64,000 bases of DNA from CAVXHQ01 sp963761735. GTDB taxonomy: Bacteria > Pseudomonadota > Alphaproteobacteria > Rhodobacterales > Rhodobacteraceae. The notes under the pieces were generated by a model. The model searched no databases. It was not told where the DNA came from and saw nothing but the letters and a program-made list of their open reading frames with translations. The stretch lies in assembly GCA_963761735.1 (NCBI GenBank), contig CAVXHQ010000007.1:124001-188000 (forward strand). Direction: 5' to 3'. Made by a program: the position numbers and the translations under genes. Positions 46,992 through 55,813 of the stretch are shown here, piece by piece; the stretch's first letter is position 1, and every line of letters begins with the position of its first letter.

Positions 46992-47297
46992 ATGGGCGAG
47001 ACAACACTGACACGAATGGACCTGGCAGAGGCCGTTCACGCGCAGGTGGGCCTGTCCCGCAACGAAAGTGCGGGCCTCGTCGAAGCGGTCCTGACGCATA
47101 TTTCCGATGCACTGGTATCGGGCGAAACGGTCAAGATCTCGTCTTTCGGCACCTTTGCCGTGCGTGAGAAATCCGAACGTATCGGTCGCAATCCCAAGAC
47201 CGGCGAGGAAGTGCCGATCCATCCGCGTCGGGTGCTGACGTTCCGCTCGTCACATCTGATGAAGGACAAGGTCGCCGCCGGAAACAAGGACGCCTGA
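46992..47297 (+). CDS. ihfA: Integration host factor subunit alpha
   Basis: A 101-residue DNA-bending protein of the HU/IHF family: TRMDLAEAVHAQVGLSRNES at the N-terminus and SSFGTFAVREKSERIGRNPK, the arm that enters the minor groove. The ATG at 46992 is preferred to the TTG at 46986. A terminator follows. The partner ihfB is not in the window. Confidence 0.95.
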   Translation: MGETTLTRMDLAEAVHAQVGLSRNESAGLVEAVLTHISDALVSGETVKISSFGTFAVREKSERIGRNPKTGEEVPIHPRRVLTFRSSHLMKDKVAAGNKDA

Positions 47298-47304
47298 CGC
47301 CGGG

Positions 47305-47331
47305 CGCCGCAAACCCCGCGGCGATCTTTTT
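47305..47331 (+). terminator. Intrinsic terminator after ihfA
   Basis: A 6-bp perfect stem (CGCCGC 47305-47310 with GCGGCG 47318-47323), a 7-base loop, then ATCTTTTT. Confidence 0.7.
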
Positions 47332-47337
47332 GCCGGC

Positions 47338-47481
47338 GCGCCCCGGTTCGGACGATGTGTTACGCTGCTGATGTGTTACGCGGACGATGTGTTAAGCTGC
47401 TGATGTGTCACGCTGACGTCGTGCCGGTTTGACGGCAGATCAGTTTGACGGCAGGACACCCAGACGGCGGGTCAGTCTGAA
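47338..47481. repeat. 16-bp tandem array between ihfA and merR (nine units)
   Basis: Nine consecutive 16-bp units. The four at 47354, 47370, 47386 and 47402 are close copies of GATGTGTTACGCTGCT; those at 47338, 47418, 47434, 47450 and 47466 are more diverged, and most end in GAC. Phase is kept throughout, ending 39 bp before the merR start. Confidence 0.9.
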
Positions 47482-47520
47482 GAGCCCTGGGGCGCGGCAC
47501 CTGAACAAAGGACATCCAAC

Positions 47521-48516
47521 ATGGCCAAATCGCGCGATGCCTTCCGCACGATCAGCGAAGTAGCCGAATGGCTCGACACGCCGGCGCATGTGCTGCGGTT
47601 CTGGGAAAGCAAATTCGCGCAGGTAAAACCGGTCAAACGTGCCGGGGGGCGGCGCTATTACCGGCCCGACGACATGATGCTGCTGTCGGGCATCAAGGCG
47701 CTGCTGCACGATCAGGGCCTGACCATCAAGGGCGCGCAAAAGCTGTTGCGTGAAAAGGGTGTGAAACAGGTGATGTCCCTTGGCGAAGATCCCGAAACCG
47801 ACACCGGGGCCCTCGACGGCGTGTCCGTTCCGGTCGAGGAGGCCGCGCCCGAGACGAAGTCCGCCGACGGCCCGGGCAGCCCTGAGCCAGCGACCGCGCC
47901 CGATGCGGATGAGCGCCGCGAGCCCGTGAGCCCTGCACCGCAGCAAACAGAGATCGCGGCGGCACCTCCGGCGGACGAAAACCGTGCCGCCGACCCCGAC
48001 GATCCGTGGCCGCGCGACACCGAGCCCAGAGAAACCGAGCCCCGAATGACTGAGCCCGAGAACGACAGCCCCGCAGACCGCTTGGCCGGTGTCCGCAGCG
48101 CGACACCGGATGATCCCGCGCCGCAACCACCCGTCGACATTCGCGATGCCGCGACCGCAGCGGCCGATGAGACGACGGATGCGGCGACGGACAAGACGGC
48201 GGACAAGACGGCGGATTCCGCGGCCGCCGAATCAGCCATGCCGGACGGCTCCGCGCCAGAGATCTCCAGGCCGGAGGGCGCGTCACAGGGCGCCCAGGTT
48301 CTTCCCTTTACGCCAATCCGCCTCGCCTCCGAACGGCGCACGGGGCGCATCCCCGCGATACCGACCAATCCGGGCGCCTTTGCCAAACCCGGGCCGCTCA
48401 GCGCGCTTCTCACCGCCAAACCGGGCCTCCTTGCCGCCAGCCGGCCCGCGCTCGTCACCTGTGCCGCGCAGTTGCAATCCCTGCGTGCCCGTCTTGGCCC
48501 GTCCGCGCGCCCCTGA
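47521..48516 (+). CDS. MerR-family transcriptional regulator
   Basis: 331 residues. The N-terminal ~75 residues are a MerR winged-helix domain (FRTISEVAEWLDTPAHVLRFW.. GRRYYRPDDMMLLSGIKALL) of the type always found after ihfA in alphaproteobacteria. The rest has no metal-binding cysteines and is a long acidic, Ala/Pro/Thr-rich disordered tail with short repeats (TEPRE, TEPRM; DKTA, DKTA). The target genes are not known. Confidence 0.9.
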   Translation: MAKSRDAFRTISEVAEWLDTPAHVLRFWESKFAQVKPVKRAGGRRYYRPDDMMLLSGIKALLHDQGLTIKGAQKLLREKGVKQVMSLGEDPETDTGALDGVSVPVEEAAPETKSADGPGSPEPATAPDADERREPVSPAPQQTEIAAAPPADENRAADPDDPWPRDTEPRETEPRMTEPENDSPADRLAGVRSATPDDPAPQPPVDIRDAATAAADETTDAATDKTADKTADSAAAESAMPDGSAPEISRPEGASQGAQVLPFTPIRLASERRTGRIPAIPTNPGAFAKPGPLSALLTAKPGLLAASRPALVTCAAQLQSLRARLGPSARP

Positions 48517-48652
48517 CGAAACCTGTCCTGCCCGCAGAGCCCGTTCAGCGCCGGTTTTGCGGCCCCGCGTCCGGTCTGCCGTGCCGTCCCCCGAAACGTC
48601 CCGTCAACTTGGGCTTGCCCCCGGCGGCGGAATGGGTCAGAACGCGCGCAGT

Positions 48653-48729
48653 CGGGCTATAGCGCAGCCTGGTAGCGCGTCCGTCTGGGGGACGGAAGGT
48701 CGCAGGTTCGAGTCCTGCTAGCCCGACCA
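48653..48729 (+). tRNA. tRNA-Pro (GGG)
   Basis: A complete 77-nt cloverleaf: acceptor CGGGCTA pairs with TAGCCCG, D arm GCGC..GCGC, anticodon arm TCCGT-CTGGGGG-ACGGA with anticodon GGG after the invariant T33, T arm GCAGG-TTCGAGT-CCTGC, and an encoded ACCA end. Confidence 0.97.
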
Positions 48730-48992
48730 ATCATCACAGCTATCAGCATTTTAGGTGCCTCCGTATCGAAGCGCGCGCCTGAACACGCGCGGCGCCTCCG
48801 GGCCTGCGATGCCATTCGGCCAAAGACCCTGCCCGCGACGACGATGCCAATTTTGTGGCTGTCGGCGGTTGTGCCGAAAAACGGCCCCTCCTGAAAAATC
48901 AGGTTTATGCGCGTACCGATCTGGACGATGGTCGAGCGGCCCCCTAGGCAGATACCGTGGCCACGGCGTGCCGCGCGGCGGCAGGAGGGACG

Positions 48993-50078
48993 ATGCAGAC
49001 CGGCGTTCTTTCCGACATCCAGATTGCCGCGCTTCACGACGCAGACGGCATCTCGGCCTCCAGCCCCCTGGTGGCCGGACAAATCCAGCCCGCCTCGCTC
49101 GACCTGCGACTGGGACATCAGGCAACACGGGTGCGCGCCTCGTTCCTGACCGGGCCTGCGCGCACCGTTGCCGAACGGTTGCGCGATTTCGCGATGCACG
49201 AGATCGACTTGGCCCGTCCCGCCGTCCTCGAAAAGGGCTGCGTTTACGTGGTTCCCCTCCTTGAAAGCGTCGTCTTGCCGCCGGGCATGTCGGCGGCCGC
49301 CTCGGCGAAATCCTCGATCGGCAGGCTCGATCTGCTGACCCGCGTGATCACCGATCACGGCGTGGAATTCGACCGGGTGCCGGCGGGGTACGCCGGTCCG
49401 CTGTATGTCGAGATCTGTCCACGGTCGTTTTCGGTGGTGGCCGAACGGGGCCAGATGCTGAACCAGATCATCTTTCGTCAGGGCGATACGGCGCTCGACG
49501 ACGACGCGCTGCGCGCCCTGCACGCCAGCACCCCGCTGGTCGCGGGCGGTGAGGCGCCGATCCTGACCGGCGGTCTGGGGTTTTCGGTGGATCTGCGGCC
49601 CGCCACCGGCAGTCTGGTCGGCTACCGCGCCAAACCGCATACCGGCCTGATCGACCTTGCGCGCACCGGTCATTACGCAGCCGCCGACTATTGGGAAGAG
49701 GTGCATTCGACGGACGGACACATCATTCTCGATCCCGGCGCGTTCTATATTCTCGTCAGCCGCGAGGCGATTTCGATCCCGCCCACCCATGCCGCCGAGA
49801 TGGCGCCCTACCTTGCGATGGTCGGCGAATTCCGGGTGCATTACGCGGGGTTCTTCGATCCCGGCTTCGGCTTTGGCCCGTCGGGCACCGGCTCGCGCGG
49901 CGTTCTCGAGGTGCGGTGCCACGAGGCGCCTTTCGTGCTCGAACATGGCCAGACCGTGGGCCGCCTGATCTATGAGAGGATGAGCGAGGTCCCTGCCCGT
50001 CTGTACGGTCAGGACATCGCGTCGAATTATCAGGGACAGGGCCTGAAGCTGTCGAAGCATTTTCGCAGCGCCGGTTGA
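48993..50078 (+). CDS. dcd: 2'-deoxycytidine 5'-triphosphate deaminase, two-domain form
   Basis: A 361-residue protein made of two dUTPase-like halves, the long alphaproteobacterial Dcd type. SAAASAKSSIGRLDLLTRVITDHG and GYAGPLYVEICPRSF form the first active-site part; a second half has DPGAFYILVSREAISIP and HYAGFFDPGFGFG. A perfect AGGAGG precedes the ATG at 48993. It makes dUTP from dCTP for thymidylate synthesis. It lies downstream of tRNA-Pro and is convergent with scpB. Confidence 0.92.
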   Translation: MQTGVLSDIQIAALHDADGISASSPLVAGQIQPASLDLRLGHQATRVRASFLTGPARTVAERLRDFAMHEIDLARPAVLEKGCVYVVPLLESVVLPPGMSAAASAKSSIGRLDLLTRVITDHGVEFDRVPAGYAGPLYVEICPRSFSVVAERGQMLNQIIFRQGDTALDDDALRALHASTPLVAGGEAPILTGGLGFSVDLRPATGSLVGYRAKPHTGLIDLARTGHYAAADYWEEVHSTDGHIILDPGAFYILVSREAISIPPTHAAEMAPYLAMVGEFRVHYAGFFDPGFGFGPSGTGSRGVLEVRCHEAPFVLEHGQTVGRLIYERMSEVPARLYGQDIASNYQGQGLKLSKHFRSAG

Positions 50079-50120
50079 AGGCCGGGCATCCTTGGCCCCG
50101 GAACAGTCACCTTTCCGCTT

Positions 50121-50273
50121 TCAGAACCGCGAGAACCGGCGCAACAGATTGACGCTGCGCCGGACGTTGCGCCCCGTGCGCGAGCGCCCGAAGATCACCC
50201 AGATCACAAGCCCGATGGCCAGCCCGAAGAGGCGGCGCAGGATCGCCCGGACAAGCCACAGCAGCATCCTCAT
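50121..50273 (-). CDS. Small basic membrane protein (50 residues)
   Basis: 50 residues beginning MRMLLWLVRAILRRLFGLAI, then a hydrophobic stretch to about 26 and a very basic C-terminal half (RSRTGRNVRRSVNLLRRFSRF). Its ATG overlaps the scpB stop (ATGA), strong support for real translation. It sits where many relatives have tatA, but shows no TatA features. Function is unknown; one membrane helix with the basic tail inside is expected. Confidence 0.6.
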   Translation of the reverse strand: MRMLLWLVRAILRRLFGLAIGLVIWVIFGRSRTGRNVRRSVNLLRRFSRF

Positions 50274-50932
50274 GTCCCGTCCTCCCGGAACAGCGGCGCC
50301 TGTGCGGCCTCTGCCTCGGCGTCCGGGTCCGGCGTGCCCGGCACGGGGCGGTTGTCGAGCAGGCCCGCCGACCGCAATTCCTTGAGGCCCGGCAGATCGC
50401 GCGCGGTTTCGAGCCCGAAGTGGTCGAGGAAACCTTGCGTCACCACGAAGGTCACCGGCCGCCCCGGCGTCATCTTGCGGCGGCCGAAACGGATCCATTC
50501 CATCTCGATCAGCTGATCGACGGTGCCGCGCGACACGCTCACGCCGCGGATTTCCTCGATCTCGGCCCGCGTTACCGGCTGATGATAGGCGACGATCGCG
50601 AGGGTTTCGATGGCCGCGCGGCTCAGCTTGCGTGTTTCCACGGTTTCGCGGTGCATCAAAAACCCGAGGTCGGGGGCGGTGCGCAGCGCGAAGGCCTCGC
50701 CGACGCGGACGACGTGCACGCCGCGCCCCTCGTAGCGGGTCGTCAGGTGGTGCAGCGCCGTTGCCGGGTCGCAGCCGTGCGGCATCCGGCCCGCAAGGTC
50801 GGCAAGCGTCACCGGTTCGGCGCTGGCAAAAAGGATCGCCTCGACCATCCGCTCCTGCTCGCCCATCGGCGGAGCCGCGAAAAGGCCCGGCTCGCGGGTG
50901 CGCAGATCCTGGCGCTGTGCCTCATCCGTCAT
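50270..50932 (-). CDS. scpB: Segregation and condensation protein ScpB
   Basis: A 220-residue winged-helix subunit of the SMC-ScpAB condensin. Features: MVEAILFASAEPVTLADLA, LSRAAIETLAIVAYHQPVTR, EIEEIRGVSVSRGTVDQLIE and GRPVTFVVTQGFLDHFGLE. It overlaps scpA by 11 bp and the small membrane gene by 4 bp. Confidence 0.95.
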   Translation of the reverse strand: MTDEAQRQDLRTREPGLFAAPPMGEQERMVEAILFASAEPVTLADLAGRMPHGCDPATALHHLTTRYEGRGVHVVRVGEAFALRTAPDLGFLMHRETVETRKLSRAAIETLAIVAYHQPVTRAEIEEIRGVSVSRGTVDQLIEMEWIRFGRRKMTPGRPVTFVVTQGFLDHFGLETARDLPGLKELRSAGLLDNRPVPGTPDPDAEAEAAQAPLFREDGT

Positions 50933-51725
50933 CGCGCGCCCTCCGGCGGATGTGCAGCGGCGCAAAGGCGTCGCGCTGCCGCATTTCGATGCGCCCTTCC
51001 TTGGCGAGTTCCAGCGAGGCCGCAAAGGTCGACGCGGTGGCGGACCGGCGCTTTTGCGGATCGGTGGTCCAGCCCTCTGGCAGATAGCTCGAAATGTCTG
51101 TCCAGTCGGCGGCATAGCCCAGCAGGCCACGCATCCGCTCGAGCGCCTCTTCCATCGTGAACACCGACACGCGGTCGAGCACGAAGGGACGGAATTCGTC
51201 CTTGGTACGGATCCGCGCATAGGCCTGCATCAGATCGAGCAGCGAGGCGGAATAGCGCACCTCGCGTATCCGCGTCACCTCCTGCACCTGCCCCCGGCCA
51301 AAGAAATCGCGCCCCAGCCGGTCACGGCCCATGAGCTTGGCGGCCACCTCGCGCATCGCGGCCAGCCGTTCGAGCTGAAACGCCAGATGCGCTGCAAGGT
51401 CCTCGCCCGAGGGCCCGTCGGCAGTGGGATCGGGGGGCAGCAACAGGCGGGATTTCAGGAACGCCAGCCAGGCGGCCATGACAAGGTAATCGGCCGCCAG
51501 TTCGATCCGCAGATCGCGGGCCGTGTCGATGAACGCCAGATATTGCTGTGCCAGTTGCAGGATCGACACCTGCCGCAGGTCGACCTTCTGGGTGCGGCCC
51601 ATCGTCAGCAACAGGTCCAGCGGCCCTTCATAGCCGTCGACATCCACGACCAGCGCCTCGGCGGCGAGCCGGTCATGCACACTTGTCGCGGGGTCGCGGG
51701 TATCGTCGGCAAAACCGTCGGACAT
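50922..51725 (-). CDS. scpA: Segregation and condensation protein ScpA
   Basis: A 267-residue kleisin linking SMC heads. The N-terminal VDVDGYEGPLDLLLTMGRTQ and LRIELAADYLVMAAWLAFLKSR are diagnostic, and a C-terminal winged helix follows. It starts 9 bp after nagZ. Confidence 0.95.
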   Translation of the reverse strand: MSDGFADDTRDPATSVHDRLAAEALVVDVDGYEGPLDLLLTMGRTQKVDLRQVSILQLAQQYLAFIDTARDLRIELAADYLVMAAWLAFLKSRLLLPPDPTADGPSGEDLAAHLAFQLERLAAMREVAAKLMGRDRLGRDFFGRGQVQEVTRIREVRYSASLLDLMQAYARIRTKDEFRPFVLDRVSVFTMEEALERMRGLLGYAADWTDISSYLPEGWTTDPQKRRSATASTFAASLELAKEGRIEMRQRDAFAPLHIRRRARDDG

Positions 51726-51734
51726 CGGTCCCTC

Positions 51735-52724
51735 TCAGGTCAGCAGCGTCGCGAGTTCGGCGTCCAGCGCGCGCGGATCCACAGGCTCGGGGGCGCGGCG
51801 CTCGGCCAGTGCGGCATCGGCGCGGGCCAGTGCTGCATCGGTCATCGCCCCCGAGGCCGTCGCCACGGCCTGCATTTCGGCGAGGTTGCCGTTGGAATGC
51901 AGCACGAGGTCACACCCCGCCGCAATTGATGCTGCCGCCCGTTCGGCAACGGTGCCCGACAGCGCCTCCATCGAGATGTCGTCGGTCATCATCAGCCCGT
52001 CGAATCCGATATCGTCGCGGATCACGTCCATCACGGCGCGCGACACGGTGGCGGGGGTGTCGGGGTCTATCGCCTCCATGACGATATGCGCGGTCATGCC
52101 CATTTTCATGCCGCGCAAGGCGTGGAACGGCGCGAAATCCCGGGCGTTCAGCGCCTCGCGCGAGGCGCTGACGCGCGGCAGGGAAAGATGGCCGTCCACC
52201 TGCGCCCGGCCATAGCCGGGGATGTGTTTCAGGACCGGCAGGACGCCGCCCGCCAGCATCGCGTCGGCGGCGGCGCGGGCGGCCTCGACGACGGTCAGGA
52301 TGTCGCTGCCATAGAGGCGGTTTTTCAGGACCGGATGGCTCTCGTCCTCGACCAGATCGGCGAGCGGCGCGCAGTTCACGTCGATCCCGGAGGTATGAAG
52401 ATCATGTGCGATCAGGCGGTTGCGCACCCATTGGGCCCGGATCGGCTGCCGCGCGCGCGCCATCTGGTCGAGGGCGGGCAGAAACTCGCGCCAATGCGGG
52501 CCGCGCAGGCGCTGCACCCGCCCGCCTTCCTGATCGACAAGGATCGGGGCGTGCCAGCCCGCGGTCTCGCGCAGATCGGCGCAAAGCACGCGCAACTGCC
52601 CCGGCGAGGCGACGTTGCGGGCAAACAGGATAAAGCCCCAGGGCGCGGCATCGCGGATGAAATTGCGCTCGTCCGGGCGCAGAACGGTCCCTTTGACACC
52701 GAAAATCGCGGCCGTGTGATCCAT
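51735..52724 (-). CDS. nagZ: Beta-N-acetylhexosaminidase NagZ
   Basis: A 329-residue family-3 glycosidase that removes GlcNAc from anhydro-muropeptides during peptidoglycan recycling. Motifs: LVDQEGGRVQRL, KHIPGYGRAQVDGH (His of the loop diad; family consensus is KHFPGHG) and the nucleophile in FDGLMMTDDISM. The ATG overlaps the stop of the SPOR gene (TGATG), so the two are coupled. Confidence 0.94.
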   Translation of the reverse strand: MDHTAAIFGVKGTVLRPDERNFIRDAAPWGFILFARNVASPGQLRVLCADLRETAGWHAPILVDQEGGRVQRLRGPHWREFLPALDQMARARQPIRAQWVRNRLIAHDLHTSGIDVNCAPLADLVEDESHPVLKNRLYGSDILTVVEAARAAADAMLAGGVLPVLKHIPGYGRAQVDGHLSLPRVSASREALNARDFAPFHALRGMKMGMTAHIVMEAIDPDTPATVSRAVMDVIRDDIGFDGLMMTDDISMEALSGTVAERAAASIAAGCDLVLHSNGNLAEMQAVATASGAMTDAALARADAALAERRAPEPVDPRALDAELATLLT

Positions 52725-53869
52725 CAGCCGCCCGCCACGGGGATGCACAGGGCGTTTTCGGCAACAAGGGCGGCACAGAACCGGCCCGCATCGTCGAAAT
52801 CGTCGAACCCCATCGCCCGTAGCCGGAAAAACCGCCTTTCGCCACTGCTGGCCTCCTGCACGACGCGCTGCTTGCCGGACATGAATTCGGCGAATCGCCC
52901 GGACAGCGTCTCCCATTCGGCGGCGGCCTCTTCGGCGGTGTTGAAGGCGCCCAGCTGCACCAGCGTGGCGTTTGCGGGGATCGCGACGGGGGCTGCCGGC
53001 GCGACGGGGGCCCCCGGCACCGGCACCGGCACGGAGACCGGCGCCGCAGAGACCACGAGGCTCACCGGGCGCGCGGGCGGCCGCAGGGCCCGCGTCACGC
53101 CGGGGATCGACGTGGCGATAACCGGGGTGCCGGAGCCCACCGCCCCGTCGAGGGTGACCGTCACCGGCACATCCGTGCCATCCGACAGCGCGCCGAGGGG
53201 GGCGGCACCGGCGGCGATCTGGTCGGCCAGTGCCGTGATGTCATCCAGCGACAACGGCTGATCCGCGGCCGGTGCGGTGGCCACCGCGTCGGGTACGGCC
53301 AGCGCCGGCGTCTCGAGAGAGGGCGTTTCGGGCAGCGCCGCATCGAACACGCCGGCATCGATGCCGACGCCTTCGGGCAGCATCTCGTCCGCCTCGGCGG
53401 TTGGCATCACCAGCAGATCCTCTGCCGTGAGGTCCGATGTCGCGGGGGCGAGCATCAGGCGGTCTTCGGGGGCCTCGGGGATGCCTGCCGCCGCGATGGC
53501 GTTGACGGCCAGCCCGGTATTGAGCGTCAGATTGCCGCCCGGATCGACCGGGGCCTCGCGCATCGCGGTCTGCGCGGCGCTGACCACGGGCACGCCCGAG
53601 ACGTCGCGCACCACGAGTCTATAGCCCCAGACGCCCATGCCGATGAGAAGCGCCACCGACACGATGGCCCCGGTGAATTGCGTCAGGCGGCCAAGACGGG
53701 CCGACAGGGCGGGGACCGCGACGGGGTCGTCAGGCGCGTAGCGGGCATACGGCGCCGCCGGGCGCCTGTGGCCGCCGGCAGCTGCCGCGCCATAGCGTTC
53801 GGGGGCACGCAGGGCGCGCGGCCCGGCTGTCGGGGCGGCCCACCCGGGGCCGTCGGTCATATCTGCCAT
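52724..53869 (-). CDS. SPOR-domain membrane protein
   Basis: 381 residues: a cytoplasmic N-terminus, one membrane helix (IVSVALLIGMGVWGYRLVV, ~80-98), a long Ala/Pro/Val-rich periplasmic linker, and a C-terminal SPOR domain (LVQLGAFNTAEEAAAEWETL.. RFFRLRAMGFDDFDDAGRFC) that binds denuded peptidoglycan at the septum. It sits between argS and nagZ, typical for Rhodobacterales. Start ATG 53869 rather than the longer frame. Confidence 0.88.
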   Translation of the reverse strand: MADMTDGPGWAAPTAGPRALRAPERYGAAAAGGHRRPAAPYARYAPDDPVAVPALSARLGRLTQFTGAIVSVALLIGMGVWGYRLVVRDVSGVPVVSAAQTAMREAPVDPGGNLTLNTGLAVNAIAAAGIPEAPEDRLMLAPATSDLTAEDLLVMPTAEADEMLPEGVGIDAGVFDAALPETPSLETPALAVPDAVATAPAADQPLSLDDITALADQIAAGAAPLGALSDGTDVPVTVTLDGAVGSGTPVIATSIPGVTRALRPPARPVSLVVSAAPVSVPVPVPGAPVAPAAPVAIPANATLVQLGAFNTAEEAAAEWETLSGRFAEFMSGKQRVVQEASSGERRFFRLRAMGFDDFDDAGRFCAALVAENALCIPVAGG

Positions 53870-53952
53870 GTCTCTCGCCTCACTCCGGGGCGGGCCTTCG
53901 GCCACTTTCCCGGTTCCTGCTCTGCCTCATCGCCGCAGGAGGGCCGTGCGCT

Positions 53953-55695
53953 TCAGCGCATCTCTTCCAGCGGCGTCACGCCAAGGATACCCAAACCCTG
54001 CGAAATCACAACGCTGGCGGCGCGGATCAGCGCGATTTTCGCCGATGTTGCGCCCACGTCACCCATTTCAAGGAACCGCAGCGTGGAATTGTCGTTGCCC
54101 GCGTTCCACAGCGAATGCACATCGGACGCGATATCATACAGATAGAAGGCGATCCGGTGCGGCTCATTGCCGCGCGCCGCAATTTCCACCAGCCGGGGCC
54201 ATTCGGCGATCCGCCGCGCAAGTTTCAGCTGTGCGGCGTGGGTCATCAGGCTCAGATCGGCCTGTGCGAGGGCCGCGTCGGAGATGTCGACCCCGGCCTC
54301 GGCGGCCTTGCGCAGCACCGAATGCACCCTGGCATGGGCGTATTGCACATAGAAGACCGGGTTGTCCTTGGACTGTTCCGTTACCTTGTCGAAATCGAAA
54401 TCGAGCGGTGCGTCGTTCTTGCGTGTCAGCATGTGGAACCGCGTCACGTCGGGGCCGACCTGCTCGACGACCTCGGCCAGCGTGACGAAATCCCCCGTCC
54501 GCTTCGACATCTTCAGCGGTTGACCGTCTTTGAAGAGCTTCACCAGCTGCGTCAGTTTGACGTCCAGCTGCACCCGGCCATCCGACAGCGCGGCGACCGC
54601 CGCCTTCATCCGTTTGACATAGCCGCCGTGATCGGCGCCGAACACGTCGATCAGGGCATCGAAACCGCGCGTGACCTTGTCCCAGTGATAGGCGATATCG
54701 GGCGCGAAATAGGTCCACGCTCCGTCGGATTTGCGCACCGGCCGGTCCACGTCGTCGCCATGCGCCGTCGAGCGGAACAGGGTCTGCTCGCGCGGCTCCC
54801 AGTCCTCGGGCATCTTGCCCTTGGGCGGCTGAAGCGTGCCGCGATAGATCAGACCCTTGGCGTCGAGCGTGGCGATCGCCTCTTCGATCCGGCCCGTTCC
54901 GTAGAGCGATTTTTCGGAATAGAACGCGTCCATCACCACGCCCAGCGCGGCCAAATCCGAACGGATCAGGTCCATCATCGCATCGGTCGCGAAGACGCGC
55001 ACATCGTCGAGCCAGACGTCCTCGCCCGCGTCGAGCAGGCTGTCGCCCCATTTTTCCTTCATCGCCGCACCGACCGGTACGAGGTAGTCGCCCGGATATA
55101 GGCCCTCGCCAAGCTGCACCTCGAACCCGCAGGCCTCGCGGTAGCGCTGAAAGGCGGAGCGCGCGAGGGTATCGACCTGCCCGCCGCCGTCGTTGATGTA
55201 ATACTCGCGCGTCACGTCCCACCCCGCGAACGCCAGAAGCGAGGCCAGCGCATCGCCGAACACCGCGCCGCGTGTGTGGCCGACATGTAGCGGGCCTGTC
55301 GGATTGGCGGAGATGTATTCGACGAGGACGCGCCGCCCGGCGCCGAGATCGGACCGGCCATAGCCCGCATCCGTCAGGGCCGCGCGCACCACCACCTGCC
55401 AGACGTCCTGCGCCAGCGACAGGTTCAGGAACCCCGGCCCCGCCACCTGCGCAGCGGTGATCCGCGGATCGGCGACCAGCAGTTCGGCGAGCGCCTCGGC
55501 GATGTCGCGCGGGCTCATCCCCGCCGGTTTCGCCAGAACCATCGCCGCATTCGTCGCCATGTCGCCATGGTCGGCATCGCGCGGCGGCTCGACGGCAACG
55601 GCGTCGAACGTCAGCCCCGCAGGCAGGGTGCCGCGCGACACGAGAGTGTCGAGGCTGTCTGTCACGAGGGTGCGGATGTCGGCGAAAAGGTTCAT
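53953..55695 (-). CDS. argS: Arginyl-tRNA synthetase
   Basis: A 580-residue class I synthetase. The HIGH-type motif is ANPTGPLHVGHTRGAV and the KMSKS-type motif is LKMSKRTGDF. An additional N-terminal domain (MNLFADIRTLVTDSLDTLV) and the DALR anticodon-binding domain with ALIRAASVVISQGLGILGV complete the usual layout. Confidence 0.97.
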   Translation of the reverse strand: MNLFADIRTLVTDSLDTLVSRGTLPAGLTFDAVAVEPPRDADHGDMATNAAMVLAKPAGMSPRDIAEALAELLVADPRITAAQVAGPGFLNLSLAQDVWQVVVRAALTDAGYGRSDLGAGRRVLVEYISANPTGPLHVGHTRGAVFGDALASLLAFAGWDVTREYYINDGGGQVDTLARSAFQRYREACGFEVQLGEGLYPGDYLVPVGAAMKEKWGDSLLDAGEDVWLDDVRVFATDAMMDLIRSDLAALGVVMDAFYSEKSLYGTGRIEEAIATLDAKGLIYRGTLQPPKGKMPEDWEPREQTLFRSTAHGDDVDRPVRKSDGAWTYFAPDIAYHWDKVTRGFDALIDVFGADHGGYVKRMKAAVAALSDGRVQLDVKLTQLVKLFKDGQPLKMSKRTGDFVTLAEVVEQVGPDVTRFHMLTRKNDAPLDFDFDKVTEQSKDNPVFYVQYAHARVHSVLRKAAEAGVDISDAALAQADLSLMTHAAQLKLARRIAEWPRLVEIAARGNEPHRIAFYLYDIASDVHSLWNAGNDNSTLRFLEMGDVGATSAKIALIRAASVVISQGLGILGVTPLEEMR

Positions 55696-55813
55696 GGCGA
55701 AGCTCCTGTTTCGCGCGGGGTATCAAGAAGGGCGCACGGGAAACAGGCCGGGTTTACCACGGGCGGCGGCTGCGTCAATGTGCGCGCCAAACCGGGACGC
55801 GGCGGGACGGGGG

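Noticed and set aside
47338..47481. CRISPR or integron-type array
   Set aside because: Units are only 16 bp, contiguous and diverged, with no spacers, attC-like folds or cas/integrase genes nearby.
48653..48729. tRNA-Pro as an integration site for a genomic island
   Set aside because: Neighbours on both sides are core genes, no integrase is present and no second copy of the tRNA 3' end was seen nearby.
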